Positions 49,006 through 57,454 of a stretch of DNA of 60,660 bases are shown one piece after another. The stretch is from a virus. A program made the translations under genes and the position numbers. The stretch spans positions 1 to 60,660 of the IMG/VR virus record IMGVR_UViG_3300032046_000026; one strand, written 5' to 3'. The number at the start of each line of letters is the position of its first letter. The first letter of the stretch is position 1. Below the pieces are notes generated by a model that searched no databases, had not been told where the DNA came from, and saw only the letters and a list, made by a program, of their open reading frames with translations.

Positions 49006-49485
49006 CTATCGGCGCAGGCCCCCCTGCGGCTCGAACCCGTCCTTGCCGGCGTTGTGCGTCCTGCGCGCCGGTATGCCCACCTTGGGCGCCTGCGGGTCTT
49101 CGCCATCGCCAGCTGCGGCGGCGTCGCCCGCGCCGGTGTCGCCCTCCTCGGCCTCCATGGGCATGCCAGCCGCCATGGTGCTGCGCTGCGCAGCGGCCTC
49201 GGTGGCCTGGCGGTCGGTTTCGATCAGCGGGTCGCGCTTGCCCATCAGCACGTAAACCTCGTAGACCATCTGCGCGCGCTGCTGGTTGGGGCCTGTGCCC
49301 GCGCGCAGAATGTGCTCGCAGAAGTCGGGGCGGATTATATCCCACCCCTGGGCCAGCAGCCGGTTCAACTCAGGCACGCCCACGGCCACGGTGGTCACGC
49401 GGTAGCAGGCAAAGGGGTTGGTGGCTGGCATTATGTCGAGGGTGGCGGGTGGCAGTTCGGGCGCATCTTGGGGTTCGTCTGGCAT
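49006..49485 (-). CDS. Hypothetical protein after capsid (159 aa)
   Basis: An N-terminal alpha/beta region (FACYRVTTVAVGVPELNRLL, GWDIIRPDFCEHIL) and an Ala/Gly/Glu-rich tail. It is the first gene of the unit driven by the promoter at 49679-49708, so it leads the sugar cassette. Family unknown. Confidence 0.6.
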   Translation of the reverse strand: MPDEPQDAPELPPATLDIMPATNPFACYRVTTVAVGVPELNRLLAQGWDIIRPDFCEHILRAGTGPNQQRAQMVYEVYVLMGKRDPLIETDRQATEAAAQRSTMAAGMPMEAEEGDTGAGDAAAAGDGEDPQAPKVGIPARRTHNAGKDGFEPQGGLRR

Positions 49486-49678
49486 CGTGCCTCCTTCAGT
49501 TTGCTAGGTGTAGGTGAGGGCGGGCGCCGTTTGGCCGTGTAGCGGTTGGCTTTATAACGCCCGTCGCACCCTCGCCTGGCGGGCCTTTCCGAAACGATCC
49601 CCGCCGGTTAGCTCGCGGCACCCTCACGGGCGGCGCACCGGCGGGCGCGCGCTTATCGGCCCTGACCCGTCGCTGAAA
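49486..49678 (-). ncRNA. Structured 5' leader upstream of the sugar-cassette operon
   Basis: About 190 nt from the predicted transcription start to the first ATG without an ORF. It holds a perfect long-range stem CCCGCCGGT/ACCGGCGGG, a GCCCG/CGGGC stem and two GAGGGTGC boxes. This looks like a folded regulatory leader; no known riboswitch class was recognised. Confidence 0.45.
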
Positions 49679-49708
49679 GTTGTACTCCACGGTTAATCGC
49701 TCTGTCAA
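49679..49708 (-). promoter_or_regulatory. Promoter of the sugar-cassette operon with half-operator
   Basis: Minus strand: a consensus TTGACA, 18-nt spacer, TACAAC. The spacer includes ATTAACCGTGGA, a half of the operator palindrome. It starts ~10 nt after the capsid terminator. Confidence 0.68.
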
Positions 49709-49717
49709 GGGGCAAAG

Positions 49718-49747
49718 CTGGGGCCGGCCATTGCGGGCCGGCCCCAG
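49718..49747 (-). terminator. Terminator after the major capsid gene
   Basis: Perfect 12-bp stem CTGGGGCCGGCC-N6-GGCCGGCCCCAG, ~40 nt after the capsid stop codon, followed by CTTTG. It separates head genes from the sugar cassette. Confidence 0.8.
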
Positions 49748-49786
49748 GTGCTTTCGCTATTTCGCCGGCGTTGCCGGCGGCCGTTG

Positions 49787-51328
49787 TTACTGCGGCCTTT
49801 CGGCGTGCAGCAGGGCAGGCGTGCACGGGTGCACGTAGGTGCAGCCGTCGTCCACGATGCCGCTGAACGTGGCCTCGCACAACGCCTGAGCGCACATTGC
49901 TTTCACAACAAGCGCAGTCACCGCCCAAATTTCGAAGGCCACGGCGGTGCAGCCAGGCGTCAAGTCCTTGGCCGCGAGGGGAATCTGCGTCGCCTTGTAG
50001 ATCAGCTCCTCGCCGTTGTGCGTGAGCCGCACGGGGTACAGGATCGCGCGGAAGTTGCCCCCGCCCAGGTCAATCCTGGGGAACCGCGTGTCGCCGATCA
50101 GCGCAACGGGGCCGATCCCCGTCATGATCTGGTTGGCGAAGTGGATTCCAGGCACCACGTTGGCGGCGTCGGCGTACTGCACGAAGTTGTAGCCGTTGGC
50201 CATGTAGCCAAGGCACAACGCCTGCAGGGCGGCGGGGTGGCCCAGGATCGCCTGCGGGTGGGCACAGCCGGCGGCGATGAACTGGTCGAAGTGGCTGGCC
50301 GAGAACGTGCCGGTCATGAACGACGGGCACGCACGGGCACCGTTGGCGGCGGTGATCAGGTTGGTGATCCCGTCGAACTCCAACGGGTTGCCAACCACAT
50401 CGCCGTTCACCAGCAGATCATCCCAGCCGTTGAGCACGTTGATCATGCCCAACCGCATCTCCTTCTCGCGGGCGCTGGCCACCGCCCCGCGCAGCATGGT
50501 GGCCGTGTCCAACTCGCCAGGGAGGCCCTGGTCGTTGAAGCCGCCCACCACCATGTTGATCCCCCAGCCCGCCGCGATGCTGGCCGCCGTGTGGCGGATA
50601 TCCGCCTCGGCCAGCGTTTTCTTCACACCGATGTGCTTCTTGTCGATGTGGTTGTTGGTGGTGCTGTGGGTCTGGTCTTCGGGGCAGGCGCCCTTGGGGA
50701 AGGCGATGCTGTTGCAGCCCGACGCGAAGTCCGAAGCGGTTAGCTCCTTCCAGGCGTCGATCAGCAGCCCCGCCGTGTGCTCGGGGAGGGCGTTGTAAAG
50801 GCCCACCTCCTCGCACAGAACGATCAGCTCGGTGGTGTCGATGGGCGTGCCGAACTCGGTTGCCCAATCGGCCTCCACCGGCGCCGGCGTTGGCCAGATG
50901 TTCGGGTCGGTGTCGCGCACGGCCAGGAACGCCTTGCCGATGGCCGTCCTGATCTGCGCGCCGTCGCCCGACGTCATGGCCGTCTTGAACTCGTCGCCCA
51001 GCTGCGCGTCGAGCGCGGCCAACCTGGCCTTCTGCTCGTCGGTTGCCTGGGCACGATCCACGATGCCCTTGGCCCACGCCAGCACGGCGTCGGGGTCGCG
51101 GGTCATGGTGGCCAGGTCGCGCGGGATGCCGTCGCGGTCAACCGGCGGCAGGTAAGCCCTGTCGCCCTCGGCCGCTGCCCGCTGCTCCTCCACCCACTGG
51201 GGGTAAGGAACGGTGCGGTAGGCGCCGCTGGAAATGTAGCGGCTGTCCACGCCCCTGCCGCTGCCGTACATGTCTGGCGCTACCAGGCCAGGCGGCCGCG
51301 CAAAGGGCAATGTCCTTCGGGTGTGCAT
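49787..51328 (-). CDS. Major capsid protein
   Basis: 513 residues directly downstream of the protease/scaffold gene and upstream of a strong terminator, the usual place. It is long for an HK97 capsid. The first ~110 residues (VEEQRAAAEGDRAYLPPVDR) are charged and may be a scaffold-like arm. The core has EFGTPIDTTELIVLCEEVGL, GWDDLLVNGDVVGNPLEFDG, and an ILYPVRLTHNGEELIYKATQ end. CCxPC-type cysteines near the end (CTYVHPCTP) are unusual. Assignment rests on context and general fold. Confidence 0.82.
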   Translation of the reverse strand: MHTRRTLPFARPPGLVAPDMYGSGRGVDSRYISSGAYRTVPYPQWVEEQRAAAEGDRAYLPPVDRDGIPRDLATMTRDPDAVLAWAKGIVDRAQATDEQKARLAALDAQLGDEFKTAMTSGDGAQIRTAIGKAFLAVRDTDPNIWPTPAPVEADWATEFGTPIDTTELIVLCEEVGLYNALPEHTAGLLIDAWKELTASDFASGCNSIAFPKGACPEDQTHSTTNNHIDKKHIGVKKTLAEADIRHTAASIAAGWGINMVVGGFNDQGLPGELDTATMLRGAVASAREKEMRLGMINVLNGWDDLLVNGDVVGNPLEFDGITNLITAANGARACPSFMTGTFSASHFDQFIAAGCAHPQAILGHPAALQALCLGYMANGYNFVQYADAANVVPGIHFANQIMTGIGPVALIGDTRFPRIDLGGGNFRAILYPVRLTHNGEELIYKATQIPLAAKDLTPGCTAVAFEIWAVTALVVKAMCAQALCEATFSGIVDDGCTYVHPCTPALLHAERPQ

Positions 51329-51343
51329 GGTGATCTCCTTGGT

Positions 51344-53575
51344 TTACTGGTGCGGGTCAAACTGCCCCGCACGGTGGGCGCCACGGAGGGCGAATTCGCG
51401 GATCGTCATGCCGCGTGGCGGGGTCGTCATGCGGGCGGCCCCTTCATCGAGCAGGCTTGGCAGGTGGCCCCGCCTGGGCGACGGCAGGCCGTAGCGCCTG
51501 GGCGGGGGCGGGCCGGCGGGTGGTAGCCCATCGTCGCCCCGCGTTGCCGGTGCCCCCTGCTCGATCAGCTGGCGCAATTCCTCGATCTCGCGCATCAACG
51601 GCGCCTGGGCCTCGGCGATCAGGGCGGCCACGTCCTCAGACGGGGCCTGCACCACGCCGGCCAGGGCCGCCGGTAGCAGGTCGATCAGGTTTTGCGCTTC
51701 GTCAGCTGTCGCATCGCCGCGTCCGGCCATTTCGCCGATGGCGTCAAGGATGCCCCGCACAGTGGCCAGGGCTGTGGTGTCCGGTTCGCCTGGTGGCGGG
51801 TTCACGGCGCCCTCAGCCGCCCCGTCTGGCTTCACGCCGGCACCACCGGCCGCAGGATCATCCCCGCCGGCAGCGGATCGCGCTTCGGCGGCGGTTGCGA
51901 GCACTTGGTTCAAAATCTGGCCGTACTCGGTCAGCGCCTTCTGCACGTTGACAAGGCGGTCGGCCAGGGGTAGGTCTTCGGGGGCGGCCTCCACATTGGC
52001 CGCAATAATGTCCATCAGCGTCCAGCCGGCGTGGTAGGCCGTCTCCATCAGCGCCTCGTTAGTCATTGCCGCCATAAGCGACTGATCGGGCGCGATCTCA
52101 CCGTGGAAGCGTGCCGCGTAGGCGGCGCGGAAGTCCACGCCTGGCTCCACCAGCACGCGCTCGCTGGACTTGGTTTCCGGCTGGTCTTCGGGCAGGTTCT
52201 CCTTGGCCCAGTTGGCCAGCGATTGCAGCGAAGTGATCGCCCCGTTCAACTGTTCAAGCATCTCGCCGCGCAGCCGGCGGCCGGCGCGCTCGTCGGGTGC
52301 CGGCGCTGGTGCGGGGTCGGGCGCTGGTGCAGGTGCGGCCTCAAGGGCCTGCGGGTCGGCCACCAGGGTGCCCAGGGCTGCGCGGAAGTCGGGCAGGCCG
52401 GTGGCGCGGATGAGGGCGATCCCTACTTCGTGGGCGCCCTCGAACATGGCGATGGCTTCGGCCAGCGTGGGCTTGGGCACGGTGCCGGCTTCAACGTCCG
52501 CTCGCAACTGGGCCTGGGCAGCCCCCAGGGCTTCCTGGTCGGCCAGCCTTTCGAGCGTCCAAAGGCCCTGGGCGCGGTGGCGCATGTTGGTGGGATCGAC
52601 TTCCTCCCAGGTGACGCCGTTGTCGGGGCTCACTTCCAGCGGCCCGTCGCCCTCGGCGCGATAGATCAGGCCGTCAACTTGTTCGGTGCGCTCACCGCCC
52701 AGGCTGGCGTCGGTGGCATACAGGCGCTCCGCCAGTTCGTCGCCCACGATGCTGGCGGCGTCTTCGCGGCGTAGCTCGCGGCGGCCGGTCTTGCTGCGCT
52801 TTCCTGGCATGGTGTCCTCCTCGTCTCCCAGGCCAAAATCGACACGGCTATTGCCTGGCCTGGTGGTAAGGGCGATGTGTTCAAGTCCGCCCCGCGTGTA
52901 GGCGATGATCCCGCAATCCTCAATCTCAAATGCTTCGGGGTAGAAGGCGATGCTGGTGCGGATCGCGCGGTGCGCCGGCAGCACCTTGGCCTCGTCAAGG
53001 GCCTTCTCAAAGGCGGCCGCCGCCAGGTTGCGCGTCAGTTCATCGGGCGCATCCGTCAACCAGCGGCCTTCGGCCTTCAACCTGCGCCCGTCCACGTACA
53101 GCCGGTCAACGGTGCCGATCTGGCTGAACCTGCGATAATGGGCGATCCCCAGCCACACGGGCAACGGCCCGCCGGCCGCGATCCCCGCGTTGGCGCGGGC
53201 GCACATATCCTTCTGGAAGTCGATGGTCATGCGCGTGCCGTACAGATCAACGCCGTCATCGCTGCAGGTTGACTTCCAGCGGGCGATCCCGCCGGCGTCG
53301 CGCCAAACCTTGCTGAGATGCCCGTCGCCGACCGCGATGCGGTCGCGCTTCTGCCATTCTCCGTTAACTTGTTTGTAAACGTTCTTAACTGCGCCCCAGG
53401 CCACCGCGAAGGCGTAGGCTTCCTGATCGAGATCCGTCTTGCTCGAATCCCAGCTATCCCAGGCCCCGTTGAAGGCGCTCGCCCATATCTTCTTGGCGCC
53501 ATCGGGCAGGGCCTTCACGGCGTCGGGAAGGGTATCGTCGCCTGGGCCGGTGTAGGGCCGCGTCTGCAGCGTCAT
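51344..53575 (-). CDS. ChaB-prohead protease-scaffold fusion
   Basis: 743 residues. Residues 1-75 form a ChaB-like domain (LPDAVKALPDGAKKIWASAF, QEAYAFAVAWGAVKN). Residues ~80-260 look like a prohead protease: AHRAIRTSIAFYPEAFEIED and GGLEHIALTTRPGNSRVDFG, with the usual His...Ser spacing to be checked. The rest is Ala/Glu-rich with coiled coils, as for a scaffold. Internal starts may release a separate scaffold. A GTCGACCATT element overlaps its ribosome site. Confidence 0.75.
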   Translation of the reverse strand: MTLQTRPYTGPGDDTLPDAVKALPDGAKKIWASAFNGAWDSWDSSKTDLDQEAYAFAVAWGAVKNVYKQVNGEWQKRDRIAVGDGHLSKVWRDAGGIARWKSTCSDDGVDLYGTRMTIDFQKDMCARANAGIAAGGPLPVWLGIAHYRRFSQIGTVDRLYVDGRRLKAEGRWLTDAPDELTRNLAAAAFEKALDEAKVLPAHRAIRTSIAFYPEAFEIEDCGIIAYTRGGLEHIALTTRPGNSRVDFGLGDEEDTMPGKRSKTGRRELRREDAASIVGDELAERLYATDASLGGERTEQVDGLIYRAEGDGPLEVSPDNGVTWEEVDPTNMRHRAQGLWTLERLADQEALGAAQAQLRADVEAGTVPKPTLAEAIAMFEGAHEVGIALIRATGLPDFRAALGTLVADPQALEAAPAPAPDPAPAPAPDERAGRRLRGEMLEQLNGAITSLQSLANWAKENLPEDQPETKSSERVLVEPGVDFRAAYAARFHGEIAPDQSLMAAMTNEALMETAYHAGWTLMDIIAANVEAAPEDLPLADRLVNVQKALTEYGQILNQVLATAAEARSAAGGDDPAAGGAGVKPDGAAEGAVNPPPGEPDTTALATVRGILDAIGEMAGRGDATADEAQNLIDLLPAALAGVVQAPSEDVAALIAEAQAPLMREIEELRQLIEQGAPATRGDDGLPPAGPPPPRRYGLPSPRRGHLPSLLDEGAARMTTPPRGMTIREFALRGAHRAGQFDPHQ

Positions 53576-53583
53576 ATCACCGT

Positions 53584-53593
53584 AATGGTCGAC
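53584..53593 (-). promoter_or_regulatory. GTCGACCATT element before the protease/scaffold gene
   Basis: Minus strand: TATAAA, 17 nt with GCCCCCTG, then GTCGACCATTACGGTGAT and ATG. The GGTGAT end seems to double as the ribosome-binding site. Confidence 0.6.
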
Positions 53594-53611
53594 GGCGCAG
53601 CAGGGGGCGGT

Positions 53612-53944
53612 TTATAGGTCGGGGGCGGTGGGGTGCGTGAGGCGCCGGCACAGCCTGCCGGCAGCTGCAATCGCCATGGCGTTGAACACGAAAGCGGCCA
53701 GGCCACCCACGAATCCGCCGGCGCGGGTGGGTCGCAGCGAGACGGTTCCTTTCCCGTAAGCAGCCTGGCCAAAGGCGATCCACATGCCCGCGCACACGTG
53801 GCAGCAGACCAGTTCCCCCAGCAGCGGGTGGGCCTTGCCGGCCAGATCGCGGGCCGGTTCAAACAGGTCGGATTCGCACAGAAGCGTAGTCGCCTGGTCG
53901 TTCACCAGGCCATGCAGCAGCAAATTGATCAGGCGCCTTGACAT
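53612..53944 (-). CDS. DUF1360-like small membrane protein
   Basis: 110 residues. LGELVCCHVCAGMWIAFGQA is the DUF1360-type CxxCxxxW motif in a membrane helix; a second span is GGFVGGLAAFVFNAMAIAAA. Start/stop overlap (TAATG) with the portal gene. Found in several phage head modules, role unknown. Confidence 0.65.
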   Translation of the reverse strand: MSRRLINLLLHGLVNDQATTLLCESDLFEPARDLAGKAHPLLGELVCCHVCAGMWIAFGQAAYGKGTVSLRPTRAGGFVGGLAAFVFNAMAIAAAGRLCRRLTHPTAPDL

Positions 53945-56187
53945 TATTCTCGCTCCTCGCCCATCCAGTAGGCCGGCTCCCCGCCGGCCACGCTGGCCAG
54001 CAGTTCTTTCTTGTCGAAGGTGACGTAACAGTGGCACACGTGCGGGTGTGCGGGCGGCCCCTGAATGCCCTCGTCAAACACGCTCTCATATTCGAAGTCG
54101 GCCGGCACGGGGCCTTCGTCCATGTTGCTCTGGCAGATGTTACAGGCGACGCCAGGGATGGCGATCCAATGCTTGCGGGTGAGGCCCACGGACGATTGCT
54201 GGGCCAGGGCGGCGCTGGTGCTGGCCGCGTTGATCTCGGTGTTCACAATCGACAGGGCGCGGCCCCTGAACGTCTCGATGATCCCGCGCCGCACGGCGTC
54301 CACCAGCACGTCGCGGGCAATGGCCTGGCTGGACATGCCCACCTCGACGCCGCCCAGTATTTTCTGCGCGATGAAGTACTTCGTGCCGTCGTCGGCGATC
54401 TGCACCAGCTGGGCGCCACGTTTGGCGATCTCGGCCAGCACGGCGGGGTCTTTCAGCACCGCCGTGGTCACGGTAAGGGCGGGGCTGGTGACGGCGCCTG
54501 CAGCGTGCAGCGCGTCCTGTATCTCCTGGGCGGCTTCCAGCAGCCCTTCGCCGTAGGCCAGGGCCAGGCAGTTGGCCACGCGCTCGCCCACGTCGGGCGC
54601 CTTCCACCAGCTGGCATGCTCAAGCAGATCGCGGATCGCCTGGGCAGCGGGCGTGTCCTGGGCGGCGCGTTCCTTGCTGGCTTCCTTGGCCTTGGTGGCG
54701 GCGGCAATGCCGGCGTCCAGCAGATCGGCGATGCGCCCCTTGGTCACTGAGCGGGCGATCCCGTTCATCCACGGGCCAACCACTTTGCCCAGTTCGCGGG
54801 CCGATTTGCTAGAGGTAGGGAAGGCGCGAGGCGGAACCTTGTCGCCCCGCCCGAGCGGGGCCGGCGCTTTTGGGCCGGCGCGTTGGCCCTGCTGAGCCTG
54901 GCTTTCGCCGGTGGTGGTGGCGGCTGCTTCGCCGCTGGGCTGGGCGGCCCCGCCAGCTGGTGCAGCTGGTGCCGCCGGCGTCTCGGCCGGCAGGAAGGTG
55001 GTCAACTCCTCCGGCACTTCGACGGTTATGATCCCCTCCTCAATGGCCTGGGCCAGCGCGATCTGCGGCGGCAGGCCGGCGTTGAGCACCAGGTTGCCGA
55101 TGGCCATGGAGGTTTGGTTCTTGGCGGCGGCCTTGCGCACCACGTCTTCCAGTTCGATGTCGGCCCACTTGAACTCGGCTCCATCGGGCAGCACGTCCAT
55201 GTCGATGCGCTGCTTGATCCGTTTCAGCAGGTGGGCCAGCCCTTGGCGCTTCGACAACTCGATCACCCTGGTGGCGCCGGCCAGGCGCAACTGCTCATTG
55301 AACAGCCCCAGGTCGCCCGTATTCATGCCAAAGGCGGCGCACACCATTTCGGCGTAACGCTTCACCAGTTCGGGCAGTTCGGCCTGGGCGGCCGACGTGC
55401 CGAAGGAGATGAACTGCGCCGGCGCGGCGCTTTCCTTGTCGCGGCCCTCGGCGGTAAGGATCGGCACCTTGAGGCTGTCGATGCCGGCCAGCATGGTTTT
55501 CCAGCTGGCCAGCCAATCAACCGCCTCGTCGTGCGACATGCCCATGACGTCAAGGATGCCAGGCGGTGGGTTGTCGGTGAGCAGCGTTTGCCAGAAGCGG
55601 TCGCTGCGCAGTAGCCCTTGGATCGCCGCCAGGCAGTCCATGCAGGGCGTGCGCGTCCAGCCGTAGAACCTGATCTCCGGCCTGGGCATCCACTTGATGC
55701 GCGACACTTCGGTGGAGCGGAACAGCCTGGGGTCAAGGCTGCCCTGGGTGGGGTGCACCATGGCGTAGGGGAATTCCTTGTTGTAGGTGGGCCGCATAAG
55801 GCCGGCGTCCAGGTGCGCCGTCCAGGCCGTGCCGCCGTCGGGGTAGCTGCCGATCTCCCAGGCGCCGCCGAAGGGCACCGTGAGCGCGTCTTCCACCACG
55901 CGGGCGATCATGTTTTCAAAGCCGCTGCCGTCGTCCGCCTGGGCCAGCACCAGCTCGAAATACTTGCCTTCTTCTTCGTCCTCGTCAACCACTTCCCAGG
56001 CCAGGCCGGTGATCTGCATGATCATGGTGGCAATGCAGCTGCGCACCACGGGCGCGGCACCTACCAGGCGGCGCCACTGTTCGCTGCTGAGGGCGACGGG
56101 ATCGTAGAAGGTGATGGGCGTGCGGGAGAGGAAAGCCGGTTCGCGGTAGCCCTTGGCTTTGGGTTCGGCCGGCGCGTTGGCTGGCAT
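53944..56187 (-). CDS. Portal protein fused to Mu gpF-like minor head domain
   Basis: 747 residues. Residues 1-430 form a DUF935-like portal: FLSRTPITFYDPVALSSEQW, PVVRSCIATMIMQITGLAWE, and FGMNTGDLGLFNEQLRLAGA. An Ala/Pro/Gln linker (~425-490) leads to residues ~560-747, the phage Mu gpF/SPP1 gp7-like domain: VNTEINAASTSAALAQQSSV, CNICQSNMDEGPVP and HPHVCHCYVTF. The portal ring is the DNA gate; the minor head part normally is a separate gene. ATG 56187 follows AAGGAG. Confidence 0.85.
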   Translation of the reverse strand: MPANAPAEPKAKGYREPAFLSRTPITFYDPVALSSEQWRRLVGAAPVVRSCIATMIMQITGLAWEVVDEDEEEGKYFELVLAQADDGSGFENMIARVVEDALTVPFGGAWEIGSYPDGGTAWTAHLDAGLMRPTYNKEFPYAMVHPTQGSLDPRLFRSTEVSRIKWMPRPEIRFYGWTRTPCMDCLAAIQGLLRSDRFWQTLLTDNPPPGILDVMGMSHDEAVDWLASWKTMLAGIDSLKVPILTAEGRDKESAAPAQFISFGTSAAQAELPELVKRYAEMVCAAFGMNTGDLGLFNEQLRLAGATRVIELSKRQGLAHLLKRIKQRIDMDVLPDGAEFKWADIELEDVVRKAAAKNQTSMAIGNLVLNAGLPPQIALAQAIEEGIITVEVPEELTTFLPAETPAAPAAPAGGAAQPSGEAAATTTGESQAQQGQRAGPKAPAPLGRGDKVPPRAFPTSSKSARELGKVVGPWMNGIARSVTKGRIADLLDAGIAAATKAKEASKERAAQDTPAAQAIRDLLEHASWWKAPDVGERVANCLALAYGEGLLEAAQEIQDALHAAGAVTSPALTVTTAVLKDPAVLAEIAKRGAQLVQIADDGTKYFIAQKILGGVEVGMSSQAIARDVLVDAVRRGIIETFRGRALSIVNTEINAASTSAALAQQSSVGLTRKHWIAIPGVACNICQSNMDEGPVPADFEYESVFDEGIQGPPAHPHVCHCYVTFDKKELLASVAGGEPAYWMGEERE

Positions 56188-56278
56188 GGCGGCTCCTTGG
56201 CAAAGTAGGGGCGGGCGTTCCGCATGGCGGACGGCGCCCACAGCCCGCCGGCGGGGGATACGTCCGCCCGCCCGCCTA

Positions 56279-56288
56279 TATGGTCGAC
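56279..56288 (-). promoter_or_regulatory. GTCGACCATA element before the portal gene
   Basis: Minus strand: TGCTATGAT (an extended -10-like box at 56304-56309), 15 nt, then GTCGACCATATAGG. A ~90-nt GC-rich leader follows to the portal start. It is the first element of the head operon. Confidence 0.62.
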
Positions 56289-56304
56289 AGGCGGCCGTGG
56301 CCCA

Positions 56305-56787
56305 TCATAGCAGGGCGGGCTGCATCGCTGCCAGTCGTTCCTGCTCGGCCTGGCGTTGCGCCGCGATCCTGGCGGGCTCGTGGCGGTTGGGGTGGTGGGT
56401 GTCGCCGTGGCAATCGTGGCACAGCACCACCAGGTTGGCCTGGTGGTTGTAGCACGTCATGGAGCGCGGTTGGCCCAGCAACGGCACACGGTGGTGGACT
56501 TCGAGGAACACGCGCACAAGATCGTCGGGATTGGCACCGTCTCTAAGGCCCTGGCCCACGATCCAGTCGCGGGATGCCCAAAACGGCTGGCGCTGGCAGC
56601 GCGCGCAGGTGAAGTGGGCGCGCCGCAGGGCTTCGGGTGCCGCCAATGACCAAAAGTGGTTCTGGCTGAACGCGGTCGTGCAGGCGGGGCAGCAGCACAG
56701 CGCCCTCCGACCATTCAGCGGGCCACGGCACCACAGGCAGCCATCGACCGAAAAGTCGCGGCAGAAGATGCGATCCTGCCAGCTCAT
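56305..56787 (-). CDS. HNH endonuclease (head-module type)
   Basis: 160 residues. Several Cys pairs (CLWCRGP, CCCPAC, CARCQRQ) precede the HNH core FLEVHHRVPLL...NLVVLCHDCHGDTH near 95-135. HNH proteins next to portal and terminase genes often assist packaging cleavage, so this may be a packaging partner and not a homing enzyme. ATG overlaps the previous stop (ATGA). Confidence 0.85.
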   Translation of the reverse strand: MSWQDRIFCRDFSVDGCLWCRGPLNGRRALCCCPACTTAFSQNHFWSLAAPEALRRAHFTCARCQRQPFWASRDWIVGQGLRDGANPDDLVRVFLEVHHRVPLLGQPRSMTCYNHQANLVVLCHDCHGDTHHPNRHEPARIAAQRQAEQERLAAMQPALL

Positions 56788-57032
56788 AGCATCTTTGCCT
56801 GGGCGGTGTAGGCCAGCACCCCAGGCGCCATGCGCGCCAGCTGGTCGATCACACCCTCGTGGAACCACCAGACCTTGGCGGTATCATCCCAGGTGCGCAG
56901 GGCGGCGGGGATCAGCGCCTTGAGCCGGCGCAACCCGTCCACATCGTAGCGGAACTGGACGCACCAGCCTGGCCGGCCCTCGGCGTCGCCGCAGCGCCAC
57001 GCCTTCTGCACGTGCAACTGGGCGGTGCTCAT
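56784..57032 (-). CDS. HARP-like small protein (82 aa)
   Basis: VQFRYDVDGLRRLKALIPAA followed by WDDTAKVWWFHEGVIDQLAR resembles the HARP-type fold seen beside helicases (LKxLPGxRWDxxxKxWxxP). No helicase is attached. Role unknown. Confidence 0.6.
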   Translation of the reverse strand: MSTAQLHVQKAWRCGDAEGRPGWCVQFRYDVDGLRRLKALIPAALRTWDDTAKVWWFHEGVIDQLARMAPGVLAYTAQAKML

Positions 57033-57071
57033 AGCCGGTTCACTTTTTTCTGCCTCAAAGTCACCCGATTA

Positions 57072-57248
57072 TCAGGAACCGGCTGGCTTCTTGAGGCACC
57101 ACAGCATGGTTAGGATCGCCTCGCCGTTATACTCCACCAGCGCCCGCCGGCGCGGCAGGAACCGCAGGACGCGCACCCTGGTGCCATGGGGGATGCGCGA
57201 TCCGTAGGCCCGCGTCCAGCGGTCGCCCTTGAAGATGCGCCAGATCAC
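57072..57248 (-). CDS. Small basic protein (58 aa)
   Basis: Missed by length filters but coupled by a GTGA overlap to the upstream gene. IWRIFKGDRWTRAYGSRIPH, then RVRVLRFLPRRRALVEYNGE, gives a small SH3-like barrel. Function unknown. Confidence 0.6.
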   Translation of the reverse strand: MIWRIFKGDRWTRAYGSRIPHGTRVRVLRFLPRRRALVEYNGEAILTMLWCLKKPAGS

Positions 57249-57454
57249 GGCAGCGGCGTGGGCAGCGCCGCCTGCAGGTCGTCAATCTTGATTTCGATGT
57301 TGGCCAGTTCGAGCATCACCAGCAGGATCAAGGCCAAGGCCAGGGCCACCGGCCACCAGTTGCGGCCGGCCCCGCGCAGCTGGTCGATACCGAAAAGTGC
57401 GATCACCATGGCGACGAACGCTACCACGTCGATTGCCACATCGTAGGCCGTCAT
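57245..57454 (-). CDS. Two-span membrane protein (69 aa)
   Basis: Spans AIDVVAFVAMVIALFGI and WPVALALALILLVMLELA, with a short amphipathic tail. AAGGAG precedes the ATG. Early-region membrane protein of unknown function. Confidence 0.6.
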   Translation of the reverse strand: MTAYDVAIDVVAFVAMVIALFGIDQLRGAGRNWWPVALALALILLVMLELANIEIKIDDLQAALPTPLP

